Positions 1 through 10,986 of a stretch of DNA of 64,000 nucleotides are shown piece by piece. The position numbers and the translations under genes are program-made. How positions within the stretch are numbered: the first letter of the stretch is position 1; the number at the start of each line of letters is the position of its first letter. The stretch comes from Galeopsis tetrahit (Eukaryota > Streptophyta > Magnoliopsida > Lamiales > Lamiaceae): NCBI GenBank assembly GCA_963675135.1, contig OY776130.1, positions 29,566,001 through 29,630,000 of the forward strand. Direction: 5' to 3'. The notes beneath the pieces are model-generated. The model was not told the origin of the DNA, did no database searches, and saw only the letters and a program-made list of their open reading frames with translations.

Positions 1-1637
1 AAAGACAAAAGGATTTAAATGCTACTGGATTGTCTAAAATGACACCACACACAAAGCAACATTCTCAGAAAACAGAATGGATTTCTAAAAATACTATTTG
101 CAATGTTGTTCATATGTCTTTGAAAGCATGTGTTCCTGGTTTATGGTACTTTGACAGTGGTTGCTCTAAACACATGACAGGTCAAATTGATTATTTATCT
201 GATTATAAAGCTTATAATGGTGGTAATGTTACTTATGGAGGTGGATCTAAAGGAAAGATCATTGGTAAAGGAACCTTAAATGTTCCTGGATTCCCTAGAT
301 TATCTAATGTTTTACATGTTGATGGACTACTTGCCAACCTTATTAGTATAAGCCAGCTATGTGATGATGACTTTCATGTAAAGTTTGATAAAAATTCTGA
401 TTGCATTATGATGGGTAATAGATCTGCTGATAACTGTTATTTAATTGAGTCTAAAGTGAACTGCAATAGTGTGAAAAATGATGAAAGTACACTATGGCAT
501 CACAGACTTGGGCATGTTAATTATAGACAAATTGGTAGATTAATTAGACTCAAAGCTGTTACAGGTTTACCAATGCTGAAATTTTCAGACAAACACATAT
601 GTGGACCATGTCAAAAGGGGAAACAGGTAAGAGCATCCCACAAGTTATTAGGTCATTGTTCTACAAAACATTGTTTTGAATTGCTCCATATGGATCTCAT
701 GGGACCTATGGAAACTGAGAGTATAGGTGGAAAAAGGTATTCTTTTGTCATTGTTGATGATTATTCTAGATTCACATGGATAGAATTCCTAAATGAAAAA
801 TCAGAAACTTTTTCAGTCTTTAAAACTCTATGCAAAAGATTCAAGACTGTTTATAATTCTAAGGTGTGTAGAATTAGATCAGACCATGGAAGAGAGTTTG
901 ATAATGGTGCATTTACTGAATTCTGTGAATCTAAAGGCATATTACAGGAGTTCTCATCACCCAAAACTCCTCAACAGAATGGGATAGCAGAAAGGAAAAA
1001 TAGAACTCTTCAAGAGATGGCTAGAGTTATGCTATGTTCTAAGAATTTGGCTAAAAGATTTTGGGCTGAAGCTTTAAATACAGCTTGTTATATTTCTAAT
1101 AGAGTCTTGATTAGAACAGATTCTAATAGTACTCCTTATGAAATATTGAATAATAGGAAGCCTAATCTTAAGTATTTTCATGTATTTGGCTGTGTTTGCT
1201 ACATCCTAAATGATAGAGAACAATTGCATAAATTTGACTCTAAAAGTGACAAAGGTTTTTTCCTTGGTTATTCAAGGAACAGTAAAGCCTATAGGATCTG
1301 TAATCTCAGAACAAATACTGTTCAAGAATCTGTAAATGTGGTTTTTGATGATAACACAAGTATTATTGCAGGCAACAGTATTGAAGAAGATGTCTCAGAT
1401 TTTATTGACAGTTCAATACCTTCAGACAGAACAGATCAGATCCAAAATGATGAACAGAATGAGGGAACACAGACAGACACATCTGCTGCAGAAGTTATAG
1501 AAAATTCAGAAAATCTGTACAATCTGCATAAAACTCCTTCAAGGAGAGTTCAAAAGAATCATCTGTATGACAAGAAGGAGGTTGAGTATGAATTCAAAAG
1601 ATATGGTAAGATCTATTTGTATGACATCTGTGTGTAA
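1..1637 (+). pseudogene. Element A pol, first part: protease and integrase
   Basis: The frame is open from the window edge. The protease active site lies in WYFDSGCSKHMTG (about 145-183). Integrase follows: the zinc-binding HHCC module starts at HHRLGHVNY and ends at CGPCQKGKQ. The DDE core shows LLHMDLMGP, IRSDHGREF and QQNGIAERKNR, and the C-terminal GKPs-like region includes YFHVFGCVCY and GYSRNSKAYR. The frame is lost between about 1560 and 1600, where the reading shifts into the RT frame, and it ends at a stop at 1635-1637. In an active copy this would be one polyprotein with the next entry. The product cuts the polyprotein and inserts the cDNA. Confidence 0.88.
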
Positions 1638-3195
1638 TAAGGTAAATCATGAGTGTTATCATTCTGCTATTGAACCTAAAACAGTAAAAGAGGCTTTAAA
1701 TGATGAACATTGGATAGAAGCTATGCATGAAGAATTGAATCAGTTTGTTAGGAATGATGTATGGACTTTAGTACCTAGGCCAAATCACACAAATGTTATT
1801 GGTACTAAATGGATTTTCAAAAACAAAACTGATGAAATAGGCAATATTATCAGAAACAAAGCAAGGCTTGTTGCTCAAGGATATACTCAAGTAGAGGGAG
1901 TAGATTTTGATGAAACATTTGCTCCAGTGGCTAGAATAGAATCCATTAGACTTTTACTTGCTATTGCATGCTTTATCAACATAAAACTTTACCAAATGGA
2001 TGTTAAAGCAGCCTTTCTAAATGGAATCTTAATGGAAGAAGCTTATGTTGAGCAACCAAAAGGCTTTGAAAATCCAGAATTTCCTGATTATGTGTTCAAA
2101 TTAAAAAAGGCTCTATATGGCTTGAAACAAGCACCTAGAGCATGGTATGAATGATTAACTGATTTTCTGATTGAATTTGGTTTCACTAGAGGAGAAGCTG
2201 ATAGAACACTATTCATTAAACATGAGAAAAATGATATTATGATTGCTCAAATTTATGTTGATGATATAGTATTTGGTTCTACTTGTGATGATATGCTCAA
2301 ATTATTTGTGAATGAAATGACATCTACTTTTGAAATGTCCATGGTAGGTGATTTAAACTATTTCCTAGGACTGCAGATTAAACAACAAAATGATGGTATT
2401 TTCATTTCACAAAGTAAATATGCTAAAAGTCTTGTAAAAAGGTTTGGTTTAGAGAATGCTAAACACATGAAAACTCCTATGGGATCAACTCAGAAACTGA
2501 GTAAAGATGATGTTGGCCAGAATGTTGACCCAACATTATACAGATCAATGATAGACAGTCTTCTTTACTTGAGCTCTACTAGGCCTGATATTATGTTTAG
2601 TGTATGTTTTTGTGCTAGATATCAGTCTAATCCAAAAGAATCTCACATGCATGCTGTCAAAAGAATTATTAGATATGTTGCAGGAACTTGTGACTTAGGC
2701 TTATGGTACAGCAAGGATACAAATTGTTCCTTAATTGGCTATAGTGATGCTGACTGGGCAGGAGATGCTGATGATAGAAAGAGCACCAGTGGTGGCTGCT
2801 TTTACATGGGAAATAATCTCATATCTTGGCATAGCAGAAAACAGAACTGTGTATCAAAATCCACAGCTGAGTCTGAGTATATTGCAGCAGGGAGTTGCTG
2901 CACACAATTACTTTGGTTACAAAAAATGTTGTGTGATTATGGTTTACCTTGTGATACCTTAACTGTTTATTGTGATAACACCAGTGCCATAAATATATCA
3001 AAGAATCCTGTGCAACATTCTTTGACTAAGCATATTAGTATAAGACATCATTTCATAAGAGATCTGGTAGAAAAAGAGGTGGTCAAGTTGGAATACATTT
3101 CTACATAAAAACAACTTGCTGATATATTTACCATAGCTTTAGATGATAAGAGATTCTCCTCTCTAAGGAAGTCTCTTGGTTTATGTGATATCTGA
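1567..3195 (+). pseudogene. Element A pol, second part: reverse transcriptase and RNase H
   Basis: Reverse transcriptase begins around the motif GTKWIFKNKTDE. It shows YQMDVKAAFLNG and the catalytic YVDDIVFGS, and RNase H follows with GYSDADWAGD and KSTAESEYIAAGS. Two nonsense codons interrupt an otherwise single frame. A TGA at 2152-2154 lies just after PRAWYE, where Arg is expected, and a TAA at 3106-3108 lies near the C-terminus, where C has Glu. The last codons run to a stop at 3193-3195. With the upstream frameshift this gives three inactivating lesions, so no working polyprotein is possible. Identification as copia RT/RNase H is secure. Confidence 0.88.
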
Positions 3196-3991
3196 ACACT
3201 GTATCAAAAGTGTTGTACCAAATGCGGCAGCATTTGGGACAACACCAGAGTAGTTCATTTAATTATTTCTTTTTATAAATTTCGTAAGTGTCGGATTTAA
3301 CATAATTCTCTATAATCTTAGTCTAGAAGTCTTAAATTGAGTCATGTAGAATATGAGAAAAGCTTGTACAATCTCTCAAATGCAAAGGAAATCACAAATT
3401 AGATGCTTTGAAAATCACTGAGTAACTAGGAACACGGAGCTCGCTACTACGATGTTCTCTTTTCTAAAGGTGATATATATTGCATCAAATTAATCACAAA
3501 TCCATTGAGTAACTATGGGGCACGGAGTTCGCTGCTACGATGCACTCTTTTGAAAAGATGGATCAATGTGACAATGTGATAAAAATTAAAAGTGCAACAC
3601 ATATGAAGCAAATTCATGAAAAAACTGTGTTGAGATGTACAAAATGCCAACAATCTATTCAACACCTACTCAGACTTATGATTTTGATTATTTGTAGAAT
3701 TAATTATTTCTGATAATTATTATTTTTATTATCTGCAAATATTTATCTGAATTTATTTATTTTAATTGTTCAGTTATTATTTAATCTTTATCATTTATTT
3801 ATTTATTCTCAGTAATTACTCTCCACAACACACGACATATTTAATGGAGAGAAGTTTTTCCTTCCACTCTCTTTGTTTCAGTTTTTTTTCCTATGAAATC
3901 GTGTATCAACTCCCGCCTGAAATCCTCTATAAATTGATCTTGTATGCATGGTGAATTTTATACTCTCAAACTTAGATCAATTTATTAAGTT
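3196..3991 (+). other. Element A 3' spacer with paired direct repeats and TATA box
   Basis: This is non-coding sequence between pol and the expected ORF2. Two imperfect direct repeats about 90 bp apart (about 3420-3461 and 3508-3552) share a core like CACGGAGYTCGCTRCTACGATG. The same pair occurs at the same place in element C (about 44152-44195 and 44236-44277). A further conserved block near 3594-3640 matches C near 44334-44380. A TATAAAT box lies at 3928-3934. Homology to an LTR element ends at 3991, at the junction with B1. Confidence 0.6.
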
Positions 3992-6900
3992 GGGAGAGGG
4001 CCAAATTTTCTTACTATGTGGTGTTGAATTTGCCACTTCTTCTTCAGGGGATGCCACCTTGGTAGCTCATCTTGAAGGGCTAAATAGTCCACATAATTGC
4101 TATCAAACACCAGGACACTGTCATCTTTTGCTTTGTCCTTGATTGCTTTCCTGAGTTTGGCAATTCTCCTTTCAAATTTGGCTTCGACTGCCTTCGCATC
4201 ATTCAGCTTCTTTTGCTTAAGCTCTTGAGCTTCAAGCAACTTCTTTTTCTTCAACTCTAGAGCCTCTTTCTCTTCTGCAGTAGGCTCTGCTGGAGCTGAC
4301 TTCTTACTGGTCTGAGCTGACTGAGCTTGCTCATCTGCCTTCCTTTTCCTTGTCATTCTTTTCTCAGGGACTTGTTCTTCAGGAGCAGTGATCTGAAGAG
4401 TCTTGGCAGGAGCTTGAGAGGGTGCTTGGGTATCTTCTTGAGCAATTTCTTTGCCTTTGCCTTGTCTGTTCTTGATTTTGCTCTTTAAACCACCCAAGGT
4501 TTCAGTCAAGTCATCTTGTGCTACTACCAGTTCAGCTTGCTGGGCAGTAGACTTCTCTAGAGCCTTTATCAACACATCTTCCCCCTTTTTGGCTTCAGCA
4601 AGTGCAGCCGCAAAAGGTACCATAGCATTTCGAATTTCTACCATCAGGGTCTGTTTAAGAGCCATGACATTGACTCTGCTAACCTGGGTCAGATGTGATA
4701 TGTTGTGTTCAAGAACTTCAGCATTAGAGTTGGAGGAGAAGGCAGCTTCAAATCTATTTGTAAGTACTTCCAGCTTGGCTGCTGTCTCCTTCAGCTGAGT
4801 CTGCAGTTTTTCATTCTCTTCTGCAGCTGCCTTAAGAAGGTTTTGACCTTCAGCAGTTCTTGCTTCAGCATCTTTAACTCTTGACTCGTAGGCTGCCTCC
4901 ATTTGGGAGATCTCATCAGCAAACATTGTGGAAATGTCAGCTGTTCTTTTCTGAATGAGAGTCATGTAATCTCCAATCTGATCATGGAGTGCCTCACCAA
5001 ATTTGTCCTCGATGTCAAGGATTTGGTCATTAAGACGAGTCCTCTGCTCCCTGACAGCTTTTTCAACATATCTTCCAAGCTGTAGACCTAAACCTTTTTC
5101 AAAGTGCAAGTCTATTGCAGCTTTGACCTGGGAGCAGATGTCTGCTGTGTGATCAACAGATGGGGTAGAAGTAGAGGTTGTACCTTGAGGCTTTGGATGA
5201 ACAATTATGGCTTTGCCTCTTTCTTCAGCTGAAAGATATTCTTCATTGAGGAATGTGGAGGTGGCCTTAACCAGATGTGTCATGATCTTCTCTCCATTAT
5301 CAATGAAGTGAGACAGGTCAGCTGATGGCATGAAGTGAGCTAGTACTCTGACTACTTCTCTTTCAATCTCTTCTTTGTCAGCTGGTGCAGCTGAGTCTTC
5401 TGCAGGTGCAGCTGAGTCTTCTGCAGGGGCAGCTGAGGCTTCCACCAAGGCTGGTGCAGTTGAGTCCTTCATCATTGCTTGTTCAGCTGTCTGCTGATCT
5501 GATGAGTCTTCTGGGATAGAGACATCAACAGTGGGGATTCCTAGAGTCCGGTTGCAAACTGCAGTCAGTGCCTCGTCTGATAGCAGCTGAGCAAAAGATC
5601 GAACTTGAGCAACTTCCTTTTGCTCCATTTCCCAGTCGAGGAAGTTTTCCTTTCCTCCCATTCCTTCCATGACCTCAAGAAGGTCATCTACATCATCTCT
5701 TCTGAGCTCAATCCAAGTGCATATCCTAAGCACTTGTTCAAACTGGATTGATTCCTCATCAACACCAGGAGTAGTGGACTTGAGCAGGTTGGCTATCTTC
5801 ATCCTCATTATCTTCTCCTTTGTGCACATAGGGTAGTGCACCATTCTGAACTGAGGTTGAGAGGGGCCAGCTTGATCCAGGTCTGCTGGTGCCATGTCTT
5901 CTGGAACAAATGGGACAGTGATGGTAGGAGGTTGGGTAGCTGGGGCATTTTCCTCTGCTGTGTGAGTATCAGCAGGGATTTGGGGAGTGATATCCTCTTG
6001 TTGGGTAGGAAGTTGGGATTGATCTTCAGTGATTTGTTCATCAGCAGGGTTTTGGGTCTGCTGGTCTGGTTCAGTTTCTACTCGAAGATCAGTAGATGGT
6101 TGGGCATGGTGATCTTGGACATCTGTTGTTTGAATGTCAGCAGGGGTTGGCAATTGTGATTCAAAGGTAAGTTGAGGTTGAGTTTGTTCCTCTGCTGTGT
6201 GAGTATCAGCAGGGATTTGGGTATCAATGTTTGAAGGTTCAAATGGGTTGGACTCATAAGAGGGGTTGAAGGATGATATAGGGGCTATGCTCATTGGAGT
6301 AGGGAGCCTGGATTTCTTGGTTTTCTTCGTGAAAGAAGAAGTGTTCTTCTTTCTCTTCTGACCCTTTGTTAGTTTAGAAGGTGTGAAAGTGAGAGAGGGA
6401 TTGGAAGTACCCGCCTTCTTCAAAGGAGAGGCAGTGGGAGTGGCATCTGAATCAGATGGGGAGATGAGCCCTGATCTGATCAGAAATCTTCTCTGTGCTA
6501 AGGTCTGATTGTCATCATCATCATCCTCAGCAGCCTTCTCTTGAGCCTCTTCTTTGGATGGCTCCTCTTCTTCTTCAGCAGCAGAGTCATGAGCAGACTC
6601 TTCTGCCTCTTCAACAACATCTTTGGAAGATGCTTCAGCTAACAACTTCCTCCTCTCTTCTTTCAACCTTGCTGCCTCAGCAAGAGCTTCCTTCCTCAAA
6701 TAATATTTGGAGATGTGGAAGGTCTTATGAGGTCCCATCTTGTACTTCTTTGGGAGAATATCTGGAAGGATGATACTCAGCTTGTTGACAAAGCTGACTG
6801 TAGCTGTTACCTTCCATTCTCTTGACTGTAAGTCCAAAGTGACCTTCTTTGCCTCAAGAGCAATTCTATCTAAGAATAGTCCTTGTCAGTCTCCATCAAT

Positions 6901-7461
6901 CTGATCCCAGATTACAGCCATAACTCTAACCTTTAGAGTAGTAACAGCATCATGACTGAATGTGTTACCAAGCAACATCTTGCGTGCAATGTCCATTAGG
7001 GTTTGAAATTTAGGTTCAAGTTGGGATTTCTTGAGCCCAGTGGCATCAATAGCCTTTATTCTTCCATCAGTAAACATCTCCATATACTCCTTTTCTCTAC
7101 CCATGATGTAGTTGGAGATATTTATGTTCCCCCTTGACAAGCCAAACAGCTCCTGAAGGATTTCCCTTGTTACTTTGACCTTGTGTCCACCCATGACACT
7201 TTCAACATAAGATCCCTTCATCACAGCGTTTGCATAGAAAGCCAGCACATCTTGTTCATAAACATTGGTGGATTCTGCTTCCAGAAAATCTCGCAGGTTG
7301 AGGTTGATGCAGCGAAGAAGGATCTCCTTGTTTTCTGCTTTGTGTTTGCCCTTGAAAAACAGAGCATTCTCTGTGAACATCTTTCCTTCCTTGGACCACT
7401 TTGCAGCATCCAAGGTGCCAGTGCTCTTGGTCTTCTCGTCGTAAATTTCAATGATTGCCAT
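3992..7461 (-). pseudogene. Element B1 ORF2 (env-position third ORF), truncated
   Basis: The start at 7461 gives MAIIEIYDEKTKST, the same start as in B2. The N-terminal about 200 residues contain VKVTREILQELFGLSRGN, resembling the plant transposon protein (PTP-like) domain also seen in the ORF2 of element C. An acidic Glu/Asp tract, a Lys-rich segment, a long Pro/Thr/Gln-rich region with repeated PADTHTAEE, and a long Glu/Gln/Lys/Ala-rich coiled-coil stretch follow. One TGA at 6886-6888 interrupts the frame after WDQIDGD, and the same frame then stays open to the truncation point. No signal peptide or clear membrane segment is visible, so calling it an envelope protein would be by position only. 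Its function is unknown. Confidence 0.7.
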
Positions 7462-7574
7462 AGTAGAGTTTGAGTGTTAGGTTTTGAGAGCTTGAAAGAA
7501 ATTTGCAAAACGAGAGAGTATTGAGAGCAATTGAGTATTGTGAGCGAAAGGGTTTGGAAGAGGTTTAAGGGTGT

Positions 7575-7584
7575 GTATATATAC
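7575..7584 (-). promoter_or_regulatory. TATA box upstream of B1 ORF2
   Basis: GTATATATAC lies about 115 bp upstream of the ORF2 start at 7461. The same box lies at the same distance in B2, and other TATA boxes precede ORF2 in A and C. It could drive a separate ORF2 transcript; that is inference. Confidence 0.45.
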
Positions 7585-8066
7585 TCCAACAATTCTTGAT
7601 CTAACGGTCAGATTTGGGTTTAATTGTGGAGTAGAGCCCAAGATTTCCTTCTTTGATTTAGGGCCTTTCTTTAAATTTGCCGGCTGAATTTGCCATGTGG
7701 CAACAGTTGATTTGCTGGCAATATGGTAATTGAGTATTAATGACATCATTACCAAAAATAGCCGTTGTGACTAATTTTGTGGCAAGAATTGATCATAAAG
7801 GCCGTTTTTTTTTATAAGTGAATTGCATTCCTTATATAGGCCAATTTGTTTAATTACATTCAGGAATAAATCTAGAATGAATTACATGATCAAAGCTAGT
7901 CATTATACTTTAAATTGAAGTGATCTGATCAGCAGAGTGAGGTCTTCTGATTTCTTCAAAGAGGTCTGTTGATTTTCCTTGAAAGTCTTCTGGTCAGCTG
8001 AGTTGGTCTTCTGATCAGCTGAGTAGAGGATTGAGATTTGCTGAGTAAATCTTCTGTGCTTTGAAG

Positions 8067-8186
8067 GTCCAACCTGGTTTGATGGATCCTTCAGTGCTGC
8101 TGTGATGATCCAACCCGGATGATGGATCTTCCAGCTTTATTGTGAGTGGTGATCCAACCTGGTTTGATGGATCTTCCAGCTCTACC
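8067..8186 (-). repeat. Short degenerate tandem repeat in B1 spacer
   Basis: Three imperfect units read on the plus strand as GATCCAACCTGGTTTGATGG followed by ATCTTCCAGC, with spacings of about 35-50 bp. B2 has the equivalent repeat at about 33768-33886. Confidence 0.55.
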
Positions 8187-8542
8187 TCTGAACCATGTAG
8201 GACCATCAAATCAATATGATGATCAGCCTGGATGATATCCCACTGGTTCAGATTGCCCTCACCATCTGATGTTCCTCATCATCAAATGAATTGTAGCATC
8301 TAAAGTGTTCTTGTTGAATCTCTTCGCTTCTCTTGAAAGTGAAGGAAGATTGGAAGAGGCTTCAATGGAGTGTGAAGAGAGAGCTATGGACTTGGTCTTC
8401 ATGTTTTGTTTAGACACAGTAGCCTTTGATAATAAGCTCTCCATGTAGAACCTCCCCCTGGAGAAGAAGCTCTGCTTGCTTGCTACTTTGTCCTCTGCAT
8501 CTCTCCTTCCTCTAGTTTTCAACAAGAACTTCTCTCCTTCCT

Positions 8543-8689
8543 CTAGTTTTCATAGGCATACTCATGTTGAGTAAGCCAAGTATGCTGATCTGCATCATCT
8601 TCATCTTCTGGACAAATCTTCATCTCCTTCACCCATGACCTTGGTTGAAGGATGATCTCCATTCCATCTCTTCTTTCGATTGTCTCCAT
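8543..8689 (-). CDS. Small 48-residue ORF in B1 spacer
   Basis: The frame starts METIERRDGMEII and ends at a TAG. It is acidic near the C-terminus (CPEDEDDADQHTW). The ATG follows directly after a pyrimidine-rich tract ending TTTTGTTTCAG, a good plant splice-acceptor shape. B2 has the same ORF at 34244-34390 with only about four base changes, two of them conservative amino-acid replacements. I do not recognise the product. It could be an exon of a spliced transcript rather than a free gene, or chance. Confidence 0.35.
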   Translation of the reverse strand: METIERRDGMEIILQPRSWVKEMKICPEDEDDADQHTWLTQHEYAYEN

Positions 8690-9355
8690 ACCTGAAACAA
8701 AAATAATAGTTAGTGATTTGTGTTCTTAGGTGTTCCCATAACTTCCTCCTTTTATAGGGGTAGAAATGAGGTAGTGGAGTGAAAGATGACAAAACTATAG
8801 ACTTGGTAGGTCTGAATTTCTGAAAAGTTAATTCTTAAGATCAACAATGAGATTCTTGATCTAAGGGTTCACATTTAAAGATATTCAGACTTTATCTTAT
8901 GGAATGCAGAAATTATAAATTTTGAGCAAGAGTTATTTGAAATCCGTACAGTGCATGCATACTGTTGAGTCGGTGAGGATGGTGTATTAATCCAACCAAT
9001 TATAACTCAATAGTATACTGTATGTATGTATACGAATAAAGTATTTTATGAAGAATAGTTTATTAATATACATAGTTATACATTGCTTAGAGTAAAGATG
9101 TCAAATAACTTTGTTCAAGTCTGCTGTATAAATATATATATGTAGTATGCAGTGCAGATTTTTAGAGTATTTCATCAAGGATTCTTAAGGTATCATTGAT
9201 TCCCCCTTGATTAGATAACTCTATGTTTTCCCTCAGCTTTATTTGTCTTCATTGGGAAAGAACTTACCTGAAGATGAGGGTGTCTATTCACCTCATCTGA
9301 TCCTCCTAGTCTGCTGCAATTGTATCAGCTGAGGTCTTCAGCTGATCTTTGCTCT

Positions 9356-10986
9356 TCATGTGCTTGGATCCAGGAGTCCTAAGCTGTAGCATAGGGTCTT
9401 GAATCGTTCTTCAGCTAGGGGCTTAGTCAAGATGTCTGCTCTTTGGATATCTGTGTGAATTTTCTCCATCTTGATGTCCTTCTTTTCAAGGTGGCTCTTA
9501 TGAAGTGGTGTCGAATGTCGACATGCTTGCACCTTGTGTGGAGGACTGGATTTTGAGTGATGGCAATGGCACTGCTGCTATCACAATAGATAGGGACTTC
9601 TCTTGCCTTTACATTGTAATCTTTGAGTTGTTGAACTAGCCAGAGCAGGTGACTACAACAACTACCAGCTGCCATATATTCTGCTTCAGTGGTGGAGGTT
9701 GCAACTGAAGTTTGCTTCTTAGAGAACCATGATATCAGCTTTTTGCCTAGGAATTGACAGGTTCCAGATGTGGATTTCCTATCAATTCTACATCCTCCAT
9801 AGTCTGAGTCAGAATAGCCACTCAATTCTAGATTGTCATCAGCAGGGTACCATAGTCCTAGATTGACTGTTCCTTTTAGGTACTTGAGAATCTTCCTTGC
9901 TGCTTCTAGATGACTTTGCTTTGGGTTTGCTTGAAACCTAGCACATACTCCTACAGCAAATGTTATGTCTGGTCTGCTAGCTGTAAGGTATAGTAGAGAT
10001 CCGATCAGTGCTCTATATTCAGCTTGGTCAACTACCTTTCCAGACTCATCTGGTTCCATTTTAAAAGATGTCATCATTGGAATCCTTGCAGTCTTGCTTT
10101 GTAGAGCTTTGAATCTTTCTAATAGGCTTTTGGTATACTTGGACTGGTTGATGAAGATCCCTTCTGGACTCTGCTTGACTTGAAGTCCTAGGAAGTAATT
10201 CATCTCACCCATCATGCTCATTTCAAATTTTCCTTGCATGAGTTCAGAGAACTTTTTGCACATCTCTTGATTGGGTGATTCAAATATAATGTCATCTACA
10301 TATATTTGCACCATTAGAATGTCTTCTCCTTCTTGTATTCTGAAAAGAGTTCTATCCACTTTGCCTTTTGTATATCCATTGTCAAGTAGGAATTGTGACA
10401 ATGTGTCATACCAAGCTCTAGGGGCTTGCTTTAGACCATAGAGAGCCTTCTTCAGCCGATATACTTGATCACCTTTTTCAAATCCTGGAGGCTGCTCTAC
10501 ATATACTTCTTCTACCAGAATACCATTTAGAAAAGCACTTTTGACATCCATTTGATATACCTTGAAGCCCATATATGATGCATAAGCTAGAAATAGTCGA
10601 ATAGCTTCTAGTCTGGCTACTGGAGCAAAGGTTTCATCATAGTCAATCCCTTCAGATTGTGAATATCCTTTTGCAACTAGCCTTGCTTTATTTCTAGTTA
10701 TCACATCATTTTCGTCCTTTTTGTTCTTGAATACCCACTTTGTTCCTACTACATTGTGGTTTTCAGGACGATCTACCAATTCCCAGACTTCATTTCTTTC
10801 GAATTGGTTTAGTTCTTCTTGCATAGCAGTGATCCAATTGCTATCTGTCATTGCTTCTTCTATGTCAGCTGGTTCAATGTTGGATAGGAAGGCACACCAG
10901 CAGAACATAGATGATTGTGAGTTCTGATTCAGTTGTCTTCTGGTCTTGACACCTGAGTCCGCTCCTCCTAAGATGAGGTTTCATGG
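9356..10986 (-). pseudogene. Element B1 pol: reverse transcriptase and RNase H
   Basis: The domain order and motifs are copia: GTKWVFKNKKDEND, YQMDVKSAFLNG, YGLKQAPRAWYD, the catalytic YVDDIIFES and RNase H GYSDSDYGG with STTEAEYMAAGS. The residue after the YVDD box region is Glu where B2 has Gly. A one-base deletion near 9497 (B1 lacks a T present in B2) shifts the frame before the C-terminus, which would end at 9356-9358. A TGA lies upstream in the integrase-RT linker where Trp is expected. Together with lesions in integrase this copy is dead. It keeps a CARFQANPKQSHL stretch that B2 has lost. Confidence 0.87.

Larger units (their letters stand above)
1..3991 (+). mobile_element. Element A: Ty1/copia retrotransposon, 3' part, SIRE/Maximus-like
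   Basis: The window opens inside the end of gag of a copia element. Protease, integrase, reverse transcriptase and RNase H follow in copia order, then a non-coding spacer. Protein motifs and spacer repeats are close to those of element C (21105-48562), so A and C are related families. Neither LTR is visible: the left end lies outside the window, and the right end stops at 3991 where it abuts the interior of B1. A TATA box at 3928-3934 sits where C has the TATA box before its ORF2, so A probably once carried ORF2. Placement in the SIRE/Maximus lineage is inference from RNase H motifs and the long 3' spacer. Confidence 0.85.
7585..9355 (-). other. Element B1 spacer between pol and ORF2
   Basis: About 1.8 kb without a long reading frame, colinear with 33289-35059 in B2. 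It contains a small ORF at 8543-8689, a degenerate repeat at 8067-8186, many copies of short motifs containing TCTTCTGATC or CAGCTGA, and TA-rich stretches near 9000-9150. No protein domain was recognised outside the small ORF. Confidence 0.6.

Noticed and set aside
4451..4798. Plus-strand frame of 115 codons opposite B1 ORF2, with a twin at 30066-30407
   Set aside because: It is the antisense of a conserved coiled-coil coding region, so it is conserved only because ORF2 is; composition is Ser/Leu/Thr-rich as expected of an antisense shadow.
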